Below, in pieces: positions 34,144-42,180 of a DNA stretch of 49,930 nucleotides. The stretch comes from Paenibacillus barcinonensis (GTDB lineage: Bacteria; Bacillota; Bacilli; Paenibacillales; Paenibacillaceae): the NCBI RefSeq assembly GCF_003217495.1, contig NZ_QJSW01000033.1, positions 1-49,930 on the forward strand, written 5' to 3'. The number at the start of each line of letters is the position of its first letter. Positions within the stretch are counted from its first letter, which is position 1. The notes beneath the pieces are model-generated. The model had not been told where the DNA came from, ran no database searches, and was given only the letters and a program-made list of their open reading frames with translations. A program made the translations under genes and the position numbers.

Positions 34144-35297
34144 TATTCCCCGCCCTCCTGCATCAGCTTGAGGGCGTCAATCTCTCCACCGCGAATTTTG
34201 CTTTTCGCGGTGGTGCCTTTGCGAGCGCGCAGCGGAACGGTTGCGCGCTTCACAAGTGCCTTGATCTCGGCTGGAGACAGGCCGGGATGTTTAGCTAACA
34301 ACAGGGCGATTGCCCCGCTTACATGGGAGGTTGCCATAGATGTGCCACTCATCTCATGGTGCTTTCCTTGGACCCAGGAGGACACAATTTTGTCGCCGGG
34401 GGCGTAGACATCCACATAAGCTCCGCGATTGCTGAATGACGCAATACGCCGGTTTTTGTCGATAGCCCCGACAGATATCGTTTGCGGATAGCGAGCCGGA
34501 TAATCAATGCTACGGCGCTTGCCGTCGTTTCCTGACGAGGCCACGATAACAATTCCGGCATGATATGCGCGGTTGACGACATCCAGCAAAGATTTACTGC
34601 GTGTTTTCATGCCAAAGCTCATGTTAATGATATCGACCTTGTTGCGTACACACCAGTCAATGCCAAGCACGATGTCAGAGACATACGCCGATCCATTATG
34701 GTCAAAAGCTTTAACCGGATAGATCACGGAGCGAGGAGCTACACCGATCATACCTGCGGTGCTGTTGGCTGCTGCAATCGTTCCGGCAATATGCGTGCCG
34801 TGTCCGTTGTCATCATGGGGAAGCATGCTTCGGTTCAATAGATTAATTCCGCGGGCCAGGGAATATCGCAGATCGGGGTGATGGTAATCGGCGCCTGTAT
34901 CAATAACGCCAATTTTAACGCGATGCCCTGTTGAAACAGACCATACTTTGGGGGCTCGGATGTGTTTTACTCCCCAAGGCACACCTTGAGCGGTGCTCGG
35001 TTTGTTGTGAAGTGCCGCAGAATGCAGCGTAATGGGGGTGTCTTCCTCGATCGTGATGTTGTCCCCGTAACGATGTAACATATCCGGGCTTTGTACGGGG
35101 GCAATGAGGGTTCTGGCAAGCCTGGAGGCCCGAACGCCTCCCAGATCGGTAAATTCATTTCGCAGTCGGGATAATTCAACGAGACAGGCCTCGTACTGCT
35201 GCGGTTTGGCGAACCGAATCAGATAACGTCCCCCTTGCTCGGACTCGGGGCACCTCATTCCGTCAATCAATTGATGCAATAAACCGGTATAGTCCAT
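34143..35297 (-). CDS. S8 (subtilisin-like) serine protease without signal peptide
   Basis: A 384-residue subtilase. The catalytic triad is Asp133 (VIDTGADYHHPDL), His166 (DNGHGTHIAG) and Ser320 (SGTSMATSHVSG), with oxyanion Asn257 in SSGND. The first ~100 residues resemble an inhibitor-like prodomain (YLIRFAKPQQYEACLVELSRL), yet no signal peptide is present, so it is intracellular or exported by another route. ATG 35297 has AAGGGGG 9 nt upstream on the minus strand. It converges on argS and has its own consensus promoter and a perfect hairpin in its leader. Confidence 0.92.
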   Translation of the reverse strand: MDYTGLLHQLIDGMRCPESEQGGRYLIRFAKPQQYEACLVELSRLRNEFTDLGGVRASRLARTLIAPVQSPDMLHRYGDNITIEEDTPITLHSAALHNKPSTAQGVPWGVKHIRAPKVWSVSTGHRVKIGVIDTGADYHHPDLRYSLARGINLLNRSMLPHDDNGHGTHIAGTIAAANSTAGMIGVAPRSVIYPVKAFDHNGSAYVSDIVLGIDWCVRNKVDIINMSFGMKTRSKSLLDVVNRAYHAGIVIVASSGNDGKRRSIDYPARYPQTISVGAIDKNRRIASFSNRGAYVDVYAPGDKIVSSWVQGKHHEMSGTSMATSHVSGAIALLLAKHPGLSPAEIKALVKRATVPLRARKGTTAKSKIRGGEIDALKLMQEGGE

Positions 35298-35313
35298 TAT
35301 GGGCAGCCCCCTT

Positions 35314-35356
35314 CGGGATGAACATGCTGAGGTATTCTATGACTGTGTTCATCCCG
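35314..35356 (-). promoter_or_regulatory. Perfect inverted repeat in the protease leader
   Basis: CGGGATGAACA and TGTTCATCCCG are perfect 11-bp arms around 21 nt. The repeat abuts the SD (35307-35313) and lies wholly between the predicted start site (about 35373) and the start codon. It may be an operator or an RNA hairpin limiting translation. Confidence 0.65.
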
Positions 35357-35379
35357 CCGCATGGGGAACTTGCCCTTTT

Positions 35380-35408
35380 TTTATAAAAAGACATTCTCTT
35401 CGTGTCAA
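35380..35408 (-). promoter_or_regulatory. Sigma-A promoter of the S8 protease gene
   Basis: On the minus strand a perfect TTGACA (35403-35408), exactly 17 nt, then TATAAA (35380-35385). Confidence 0.85.
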
Positions 35409-35788
35409 AACGGGCGCAGGGACATATGATGGATGGAGGGCTAGAGGGCTCTTGCGGGGAACCTGGTGAGGAGCAATCCTACAGGGTATACAGTCAGAAG
35501 GCGGAGGGGACTCCGTCTTTTACATATGAATAATGTCGATATGAGGGGTGCGTGCTCCAATCATTGTTGAGAACAATATCGAGCGATTCATTGTTTCTGA
35601 CGTCTGGAATGAGCAGCGTGTGAATGAGGATATAAGCACAGTCCTGCCAATATGGGACATGCTTACAGAAAAACTTGCTTTTTAACGCTAAATAGGTTTT
35701 ACTTAGGTTTGTTAATGGATATGTTATACGTAACATTCCAGTTTGCAGGGGATATAAAGTGAATTTTGTGTGAGAGGAAGTGTCTTCA
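35409..35788 (+). other. Gene-free stretch upstream of rpoE
   Basis: No supported gene. A short hairpin with a T run (GGCGGAG/CTCCGTC, about 35498-35522) is present. The rpoE promoter must lie here, but no convincing pair of hexamers was found. Confidence 0.45.
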
Positions 35789-36358
35789 GTGAGTACCTCG
35801 CTCAATTTGAAAATTGATAAAGAAAAGGTAAGAGAGATCCCTTTGGTGGACCTTGCCTTTATGGTGCTGAAAGCGGCTAATACGCCGTATTACTACCGTG
35901 ATTTGATGAATGAGGTAGCGAAGCAGCGCGGAATGACGGATGAAGAGATTAACGAGTATATCGCCCAGCTGTATACCGAAATTAATATCGATGGCCGTTT
36001 TGCTTGCGTCGGTACAAGTCTGTGGGGATTAAAGCGCTGGTATCCGGTTGCTGGAACAGAAGATTCCATGACAGGTGCGAAGCGTCCACGTATTATCAAC
36101 GATGAAGATGATGATCTGGAAGACGAAGACTTCGGTGAGGAAGACGACAGCTATAACAGCGACGAAGACTTCGACACAACAGATGATGATCAGGACGAAG
36201 ACGACGATGATGATGATGACGATGATATCTTTGACGAAGACGAGAGCGAAGAAGAAGTTTTGGTCGAAGATGATGAGCTGGAAGATGAAGACCTGGACGA
36301 GGACGATGAAGAGTCTGAAGACGAGGATGAATTTGACGACGATTCCGATACTCGCTAG
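35789..36358 (+). CDS. rpoE: DNA-directed RNA polymerase delta subunit
   Basis: The delta subunit of Gram-positive RNA polymerase, which increases promoter selectivity and recycling. Residues 1-90 form the HARE-HTH domain (VDLAFMVLKAANTPYYYRDLMNEVAKQ). The rest, from about residue 105, is an almost unbroken Asp/Glu tail with repeated D-D-D stretches. At 189 residues it is somewhat longer than B. subtilis RpoE (about 173), from tail expansion. GTG 35789 is chosen because AGGAAG lies 8 nt before it; the in-frame GTG 35780 overlaps that SD. It precedes pyrG, as in B. subtilis. Confidence 0.95.
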   Translation: MSTSLNLKIDKEKVREIPLVDLAFMVLKAANTPYYYRDLMNEVAKQRGMTDEEINEYIAQLYTEINIDGRFACVGTSLWGLKRWYPVAGTEDSMTGAKRPRIINDEDDDLEDEDFGEEDDSYNSDEDFDTTDDDQDEDDDDDDDDDIFDEDESEEEVLVEDDELEDEDLDEDDEESEDEDEFDDDSDTR

Positions 36359-36482
36359 TCCTTTTTGGTGACCAATGGTTACCCGTTTTTTCCCGAACAG
36401 TCAGCCTTGACAGCGGGCGGGGTAACGGGTAAACTATTGCATGGGCTTATGAATGAGCGAGAATATATTTATGTTTTTTAGA

Positions 36483-36516
36483 GAAAGTGCCCCGTCCTGC
36501 GGGAGTACTTTCTTTT
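36483..36516 (+). terminator. Terminator of rpoE
   Basis: GAAAGTGCCCCG pairs with CGGGAGTACTTTC and Ts follow. Confidence 0.85.
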
Positions 36517-36721
36517 TGTATTTTTAGAGGCAGAATAATGCCAAACGATTACTTTTCCGACTGCTCCCGGCCAAATCTTTTCGGCCTGTTTTTTTGTATG
36601 TTCAAACAAGGAAATGGAACCTGCCGAAGATACCCGGTTTGGGGACAAGCGTGGATGAAGGCTCCCGGAAAGTTTGCGTTATTTATGCCAGGAATGATGT
36701 GTAGTTAAACCGTCTTCGCTG

Positions 36722-36768
36722 GAAAGAGCAGTCCGCAGATGCAGTTAATTTCTGCCATTGCTCTTTTT
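36722..36768 (+). terminator. Attenuator-like hairpin in the pyrG leader region
   Basis: AAAGAGCA pairs with TGCTCTTT, with an inner GCAG/CTGC pairing, followed by Ts. Its place just before pyrG suggests attenuation, as known for B. subtilis pyrG, but the mechanism is not visible. Confidence 0.55.
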
Positions 36769-36850
36769 CACGATGATTACCTGAGAAACGGGTTACGATA
36801 ACACCATATATCGCCTGAATTTCTGTACTTATATTAGGAGGGTAATAACA

Positions 36851-38455
36851 GTGACAAAGTATATTTTCGTGACGGGCGGAGTTGTGTCCTCCCTGGGCAA
36901 AGGGATTACAGCAGCCTCGCTGGGCAGATTGCTGAAGAACAGAGGACTCAAAGTAACCATTCAGAAATTCGATCCATACATCAACATCGACCCAGGAACG
37001 ATGAGTCCTTATCAGCATGGTGAGGTGTTTGTAACCGATGATGGCGCAGAGACGGACCTGGATCTGGGTCACTACGAACGTTTTATCGACATCAACCTCT
37101 CCAAAAACAGCAACGTCACGACAGGTAAAGTGTACTCTTCCGTAATCAGCAAAGAGCGCCGTGGAGAGTATCTGGGCGGTACGGTTCAAGTGATTCCGCA
37201 CATCACGAACGAGATCAAAGAGCGTGTGTTCCGCGCTGGACGTGAAGCAGGTTCAGATGTTGTTATTACTGAGATTGGCGGTACGGTGGGCGATATCGAG
37301 AGCTTGCCATTCCTGGAAGCTATTCGCCAGATCAAGAGTGATGTGGGCCGTGACAACGTAATGTACATCCACGTTACGCTGATTCCATATATCAAGGCAG
37401 CCGGTGAAGTGAAAACAAAACCAACACAGCACAGCGTTAAGGAATTACGCAGCATCGGTATTCAGCCTAACGTGATCGTGTGCCGTACGGAGTATGAATT
37501 GTCGAAGGACATGAAGGCCAAAATTGCACTCTTCTGTGACATCGACGAGAATGCGGTAGTGGAATGCCGTGATGCAAGCACATTGTACGAGGTGCCTCTT
37601 AACCTTCGTGAAGAAGGTCTGGATGAGATCGTTGTTAACCATCTGAAGCTGACCACTCCTGCACCGGATATGAGCGAGTGGGAAGGTCTGGTAAACCGGA
37701 TCAGCAAGCTGGAGCGTACGGTTGAAATTGCGATCGTTGGTAAATATGTAGCGCTGCATGACGCTTACCTGAGCGTGGTTGAGTCACTGTCACACGCAGG
37801 GTTTGCATCGAATGCAGATGTGAAAATCCGTTGGGTTCCTTCGGAGGATATTACGGATGAGAATGTAGGCGACATGCTGCACGGCGTTGGCGGTATTCTC
37901 GTACCGGGCGGCTTCGGTGACCGTGGTATTGAAGGTAAAGTTTCTGCAATTCGTTATGCACGTGAGAAAAACATCCCATTCTTCGGTATTTGTCTGGGGA
38001 TGCAGGTTTCCGTCATTGAGTATGCACGCTCCATTGTGGGCTTGAACGGTGCCAATAGCTCGGAGATTAACCCGGCTACCGAATTCCCGGTAATTGATCT
38101 GCTGCCTGAGCAGAAGGATATCGAAAATCTGGGCGGCACCATGCGTCTTGGTCTGTACCCTTGTAAGCTTCAGGAAGGTTCACTCGCGATGGCTTGTTAC
38201 GATGATGAACTGGTGTATGAGAGACACCGTCACCGGTACGAGTTCAACAACGAATATCGTGAAGCGATTGAAAAAGCCGGTCTCGTTATTTCCGGTACAT
38301 CACCGGATGGACGTCTGGTTGAGATTGTGGAGCTTCCAGGACACCCATGGTTCCTGGCGGTGCAATTCCACCCGGAATTTACTTCCCGTCCAAACCGTCC
38401 GCAGCCGTTGTTCCGTGAGTTCGTGAAAGCTTCTTTGGAGAATGCGGAGAAATAA
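36851..38455 (+). CDS. pyrG: CTP synthase
   Basis: A 534-residue enzyme that aminates UTP to CTP with ATP and glutamine. The N-terminal synthetase domain opens KYIFVTGGVVSSLGKGITAA, and the C-terminal class I glutaminase domain has the nucleophilic cysteine in FGICLGMQ and the AVQFHPEF His/Glu pair. Full length. GTG 36851 has AGGAGGG 8 nt upstream. It is preceded by an attenuator-like hairpin and followed by a strong terminator, so it is a single-gene unit. Confidence 0.97.
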   Translation: MTKYIFVTGGVVSSLGKGITAASLGRLLKNRGLKVTIQKFDPYINIDPGTMSPYQHGEVFVTDDGAETDLDLGHYERFIDINLSKNSNVTTGKVYSSVISKERRGEYLGGTVQVIPHITNEIKERVFRAGREAGSDVVITEIGGTVGDIESLPFLEAIRQIKSDVGRDNVMYIHVTLIPYIKAAGEVKTKPTQHSVKELRSIGIQPNVIVCRTEYELSKDMKAKIALFCDIDENAVVECRDASTLYEVPLNLREEGLDEIVVNHLKLTTPAPDMSEWEGLVNRISKLERTVEIAIVGKYVALHDAYLSVVESLSHAGFASNADVKIRWVPSEDITDENVGDMLHGVGGILVPGGFGDRGIEGKVSAIRYAREKNIPFFGICLGMQVSVIEYARSIVGLNGANSSEINPATEFPVIDLLPEQKDIENLGGTMRLGLYPCKLQEGSLAMACYDDELVYERHRHRYEFNNEYREAIEKAGLVISGTSPDGRLVEIVELPGHPWFLAVQFHPEFTSRPNRPQPLFREFVKASLENAEK

Positions 38456-38488
38456 TGTATTTGTTTTGATGGAAATTCAAGCGTAGAG

Positions 38489-38531
38489 GGATGTTTCCGG
38501 CCGCCGATCAAGGCGGTGGAAACATCCTTTT
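38489..38531 (+). terminator. Terminator of pyrG
   Basis: GGATGTTTCCGGCCGCC pairs with GGCGGTGGAAACATCC, followed by TTTT. Confidence 0.9.
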
Positions 38532-38684
38532 GTTTTATGACATAAACCTCAGATTACATTCCGTTTTGTCCATTCGAGTTATATAGAAGATGGGTTGTTG
38601 GAAGCATCATGAGGCAATGAAATATTTTTGTGAAAGTGTCATGAGTTGATGAAAGGATTTTTATGGAAGAGGTTTGAGATAATA

Positions 38685-38711
38685 GAAGGATTTCAATGGA
38701 AGAGGTAGAAT
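38685..38711 (+). promoter_or_regulatory. Sigma-H promoter of spo0F
   Basis: GAAGGATTT, 11 nt, GTAGAAT fits the sigma-H consensus RNAGGAWWW-N11/12-RNNGAAT at every defined position. It lies about 75 nt before spo0F, which is sigma-H driven in B. subtilis. A diverged copy of the same segment lies at 38651-38673. Confidence 0.85.
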
Positions 38712-38786
38712 ACTTATCATGACGACTATGGGATAGTTATCCAGATGTTATGTGTATATGCTTTCCTAATTCTAGGAGGTTACAGC

Positions 38787-39173
38787 GTGGAAGATAAAAA
38801 AGTTCTGATTGTCGATGACCAAAATGGTATTCGGATTCTACTTATGGAAGTATTCAGCAGTGAGGGATATAACACATTTCAGGCGGCGAATGGCAAAATT
38901 GCGCTGGAGATTGTCAATAAGGACAAGCCGGATCTGGTACTGCTGGACATGAAAATTCCTGGTATGGACGGGCTTGAAATTCTTAAACACATCAAGGAGA
39001 TTGATCCGGAGATCAAGGTCATTATGATGACGGCGTATGGAGAACTGGATATGATCAAGGAAGCTACGGATCTGGGGGCGCTCATGCATTTTACGAAACC
39101 ATTTGATATTGATGAGATGCGTGTAGCTGTCAATATGCAGCTTCGCAATGGTGCTGCCAATAAGTGCAGTTAA
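38787..39173 (+). CDS. spo0F: Sporulation phosphorelay response regulator Spo0F
   Basis: A 128-residue single-domain response regulator that carries phosphate from sporulation kinases to Spo0B. The acidic pocket (VDDQNGIRILL), phosphorylated Asp54 in LLDMKIPGMDG, Thr82 and Lys104 are at the canonical positions, and the sequence follows B. subtilis Spo0F closely (MTAYGELDMI, FDIDEMR). There is no output domain. GTG 38787 has AGGAGG 7 nt upstream; the frame back to 38745 lacks one. A sigma-H promoter precedes it, and fbaA follows as in B. subtilis. Confidence 0.96.
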   Translation: MEDKKVLIVDDQNGIRILLMEVFSSEGYNTFQAANGKIALEIVNKDKPDLVLLDMKIPGMDGLEILKHIKEIDPEIKVIMMTAYGELDMIKEATDLGALMHFTKPFDIDEMRVAVNMQLRNGAANKCS

Positions 39174-39197
39174 ATCCTGTAGATACAGGATTTTTTT
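39172..39197 (+). terminator. Terminator of spo0F
   Basis: AAATCCTGT/ACAGGATTT with a four-base loop, then Ts; the stem begins within the stop codon. Confidence 0.88.
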
Positions 39198-39371
39198 GCG
39201 TAATTCATCAGTGCGTGTACTGCTTTGTGTCGAATCATAGAAAACGAGGGTATTTCACCGGTTTTTGCGGGGAATATTGGAAATGGGAGCATAATCCTGC
39301 TGTGTCTCTGAAAACTGTGCTGCAAAGCACAGCATTTTTGCAAATGCTTGTTTAGTATTTGACATGGGATG

Positions 39372-39380
39372 TGGTATAAT
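39372..39380 (+). promoter_or_regulatory. Extended -10 promoter of fbaA
   Basis: TGGTATAAT is a perfect extended -10 (TGn-TATAAT). The nearby TTGACA (39359-39364) is only 10 nt away, too close to act as its -35. The leader would be about 60 nt. Confidence 0.6.
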
Positions 39381-39445
39381 AAGCCCGTATGTGATTTCGG
39401 CTAAAAACCATAGACACAACCCAAACCCCTAGGAGGATTGAAACC

Positions 39446-40300
39446 ATGCCATTAGTATCTATGACAGACATGTTGAACAAAGCACTTGAAGGAAAATACG
39501 CAGTTGGTCAATACAACATCAACAACCTTGAGTGGACTCAAGCGATTCTTGCTGCCGCTGAAGAAGAGAAATCCCCAGTAATCCTGGGCGTATCCGAAGG
39601 TGCAGCACGTCACATGGGCGGCTTTACTACTGTTGTTAAAATGGTAGAAGGACTCTTGCATGACATGAAAATTACTGTACCAGTTGCGATTCACCTGGAC
39701 CACGGTTCAAGCTTCGACAAATGTAAAGAAGCGATTGATGCTGGATTTACTTCCGTTATGATCGACGGTTCCCATCACCCGATTGATGAGAACATTGATA
39801 TGACTAAAAAAGTGGTTGAATATGCACATGCTAAAGGTGTTTCTGTTGAAGCTGAAGTAGGAACTGTAGGCGGACAGGAAGATGACGTTATCGGCGGTAT
39901 CATGTATGCTGACCTGAACGAGTGTATCCGCATCGTTAAAGAAACAGGAATCGACACATTGGCACCAGCTCTTGGTTCCGTTCATGGTCCTTACCACGGC
40001 GAGCCTAACCTGGGCTTCAAAGAAATGGAAGAAGTTCGTGACGCGGTTAAAGTTCCACTCGTACTGCACGGTGGTACTGGTATTCCTAAGCACGATATTG
40101 ATAAAGCAATCTCCCTGGGTACTTCCAAAATCAACGTGAACACTGAGAACCAAATCTCGTTCACCAAAGCAGTTCGTGAAGTGCTTGCAGCAAAACCAGA
40201 CGCTTACGATCCGCGTACGTTCATCGTGCCAGGCCGTGAAGCGATCAAAGAAACCGTTAAAGGTAAAATCCGTGAGTTTGGTTCCAACAACAAAGCGTAA
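39446..40300 (+). CDS. fbaA: Fructose-bisphosphate aldolase, class II
   Basis: A 284-residue zinc-dependent aldolase that cleaves fructose 1,6-bisphosphate in glycolysis and runs in reverse in gluconeogenesis. The zinc site and catalytic region are seen in IHLDHGSSFD, LGSVHGPYHGEP and VLHGGTGIP. The sequence is that of the FbaA group. ATG 39446 has AGGAGG upstream. Codon use is biased as expected for a highly expressed gene. It lies between spo0F and murA, as in B. subtilis but without a transaldolase gene between. Confidence 0.97.
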   Translation: MPLVSMTDMLNKALEGKYAVGQYNINNLEWTQAILAAAEEEKSPVILGVSEGAARHMGGFTTVVKMVEGLLHDMKITVPVAIHLDHGSSFDKCKEAIDAGFTSVMIDGSHHPIDENIDMTKKVVEYAHAKGVSVEAEVGTVGGQEDDVIGGIMYADLNECIRIVKETGIDTLAPALGSVHGPYHGEPNLGFKEMEEVRDAVKVPLVLHGGTGIPKHDIDKAISLGTSKINVNTENQISFTKAVREVLAAKPDAYDPRTFIVPGREAIKETVKGKIREFGSNNKA

Positions 40301-40323
40301 TTTATCTTTACCAGTTCCATACT

Positions 40324-40368
40324 GTGAAATGGAAGAACACCGCCTAGCCGGTGTCTTTCCATTTTCAC
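40324..40368 (+). terminator. Terminator of fbaA
   Basis: GTGAAATGGAAG...ACACCG pairs with CGGTGT...CTTTCCATTTTCAC. The stem is long; the T run lies within its 3' arm. Confidence 0.7.
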
Positions 40369-40447
40369 ACCTTATTTCTACATCGTTAGCCATCAGCACG
40401 TATTGCCGTTCATCGGCTGCAAAACACGTAGGGGGACATTAAGCTTT

Positions 40448-41701
40448 ATGGAAAAACTAATGATTAGCGGCGGACGTCCGTTACAGGGAACTGTAACCAT
40501 AAGCGGCGCCAAGAACAGCGCCATTGCGCTTATTCCTGCAGCATTGCTTGCCGAGTCAGAGGTCGTGTTGGATAACTTGCCGTTACTTAGTGACGTGGCA
40601 GTATATGCGGAAATTTTGGAGGAACTCGGAGCGCGTGTAACCTGGGAAGGCAGTCAGATGAAAATTGATCCTTCCGATATTAAATCCATTCCGATGCCAA
40701 ACGGTCCTGTTAAGAAGCTGCGTGCCTCGTATTATATGATGGGCGCACTGCTTGGGCGGTTTAAGGAAGCAACAATAGGTTTGCCAGGGGGCTGTAATTT
40801 TGAGCCTCGTCCGATTGATCAGCATATCAAAGGGTTTGAAGCGCTTGGCGCAACGGTAACGAATGAACATGGCTCGATCCACCTGCATGCCAAAGAGCTG
40901 CGGGGGGCTAAAATATATCTGGATGTAAGCAGTGTCGGTGCAACGATTAACATTATGCTGGCGGCCACACGTGCCAAAGGCTCTACAATTATTGAAAACG
41001 CGGCTAAAGAGCCTGAGATTATAGATGTAGCAACACTCCTGAACTCTATGGGTGCAAGCATTAAGGGTGCAGGAACAGAAACCATTCGAATTGAAGGGGT
41101 GTCGGAGCTCAAGGGCTGCCGCCATTCGATTATTCCTGACAGAATTCAGGCAGGTACGTATATGATCGCCGCAGCGGCGACGCGTGGAGATGTCCTGATT
41201 GATAATGTGATTCCTAAACATCTGGAGGCTTTGACAGCCAAGCTTCTGGAGATGGGAGTAGGTATTGAGGAGCTGGATGAAAGCATCCGTGTAATCGGAC
41301 AGCCTAAATATAACCATGTTGATGTAAAGGCGCTTGTATATCCGGGGTTTCCAACGGACCTGCAATCACCAATGACCAGTGTGCTGACACAGGCAACGGG
41401 TGTAAGTGTCCTGAGTGATTTCGTATACAGCAACCGATTCAAGCATGTGCCAGAACTTGTGCGGATGGGTGCCAAAATTCGCGTAGAAGGCCGTTCGGCA
41501 ATTATTGAGGGCAGTTCCCTGAATGCGGCCAAAGTCAAAGCGTCTGATCTACGTGCTGGTGCGGCACTGGTCATTGCAGGACTTACCGTGAATGAAGGTG
41601 TTACAGAGGTTACAGGTGTTGAATTTATTGATCGTGGTTATGATCATCTGGTGACCAATCTGCGTCTGCTTGGTGCAGACGTATGGCGGGAAACCGAATA
41701 A
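40448..41701 (+). CDS. murA: UDP-N-acetylglucosamine 1-carboxyvinyltransferase (MurA)
   Basis: A 417-residue enolpyruvyl transferase that starts peptidoglycan precursor synthesis; target of fosfomycin. The substrate lysine is in ISGAKNSAIALIP and the fosfomycin-reactive Cys116 in LPGGCNFEPRPIDQH. By position between fbaA and rho it corresponds to B. subtilis murAB (murZ), the second MurA paralogue. ATG 40448 has AGGGGG about 12 nt upstream, slightly far; an in-frame start at 40403 would add residues unlike MurA. The leader lies downstream of the fbaA terminator. Confidence 0.94.
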   Translation: MEKLMISGGRPLQGTVTISGAKNSAIALIPAALLAESEVVLDNLPLLSDVAVYAEILEELGARVTWEGSQMKIDPSDIKSIPMPNGPVKKLRASYYMMGALLGRFKEATIGLPGGCNFEPRPIDQHIKGFEALGATVTNEHGSIHLHAKELRGAKIYLDVSSVGATINIMLAATRAKGSTIIENAAKEPEIIDVATLLNSMGASIKGAGTETIRIEGVSELKGCRHSIIPDRIQAGTYMIAAAATRGDVLIDNVIPKHLEALTAKLLEMGVGIEELDESIRVIGQPKYNHVDVKALVYPGFPTDLQSPMTSVLTQATGVSVLSDFVYSNRFKHVPELVRMGAKIRVEGRSAIIEGSSLNAAKVKASDLRAGAALVIAGLTVNEGVTEVTGVEFIDRGYDHLVTNLRLLGADVWRETE

Positions 41702-41808
41702 CGTTTTTTTAACGGGGCGCAGCATCGTTTATAATACGCCAGAAATGTATATTTAGCGGTGCTGCATAACCTGCAATAGAATGGGGTAAACTATTCTAAT
41801 AGATTTTG

Positions 41809-41867
41809 AAGTCTCTTTCGGATAGGATAGAACTTGTGTGATTCTTGTTCCGAGGGGTCTTTTTTTG
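41809..41867 (+). terminator. Terminator between murA and rho
   Basis: AAGTCTCTTTCGGA pairs, with G-U pairs and one bulge, with TTCCGAGGGGTCTT, followed by seven Ts. The loop is about 25 nt. It either ends murA transcripts or attenuates read-through into rho. The rest of 41702-42180 holds no gene. Confidence 0.7.
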
Positions 41868-42052
41868 GAATAAACTTCATATGGCTTTATTGAACATCAT
41901 TTCCTTTTCCCCAATCCCCGGATTTGTTTGAACCTGCGCTCCATAGCCGGTCTTTTCCCGGATCGATCGCCCCATGTTAGGAGTTCACTCATTAGCGGAT
42001 CATGCCATATTATGGCCATTCCACCCGGAAACTTACACTTATAGACAAGTAT

Positions 42053-42082
42053 TTGCATTATAACGGTTACATTCCGTACAAT
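42053..42082 (+). promoter_or_regulatory. Promoter of rho
   Basis: TTGCAT (42053-42058), 18 nt, then TACAAT (42077-42082). It gives a leader of about 90 nt. Confidence 0.65.
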
Positions 42083-42180
42083 GGACAGAAGAGAATGTGG
42101 TCAGAATCGCTCTCTATACTTGAAATAGCTGACGAAACTATCCATTTCACGGACTCATTAATTGAATAGGTGGTTATTAT

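Larger units (their letters stand above)
36359..36850 (+). other. Intergenic stretch between rpoE and pyrG
   Basis: No supported gene. It holds an inverted repeat around GGTTACCCG / GGGTAACGGG (about 36378-36432), the rpoE terminator at 36483-36516 and an attenuator-like hairpin at 36722-36768 (AAAGAGCA / TGCTCTTT, then Ts) about 85 nt before pyrG. A pyrG promoter with the GGGC start known from B. subtilis was not found. Confidence 0.5.

Noticed and set aside
36359..36850. pyrG reiterative-transcription attenuator as in B. subtilis
   Set aside because: An attenuator-like hairpin exists at 36722-36768, but no promoter with a GGGC start was found, so only a hairpin is claimed.
39227..39234. 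GTGTCGAA, one mismatch from a Spo0A box, between spo0F and fbaA
   Set aside because: A single 8-bp near-match with no partner, downstream of spo0F, is likely chance.
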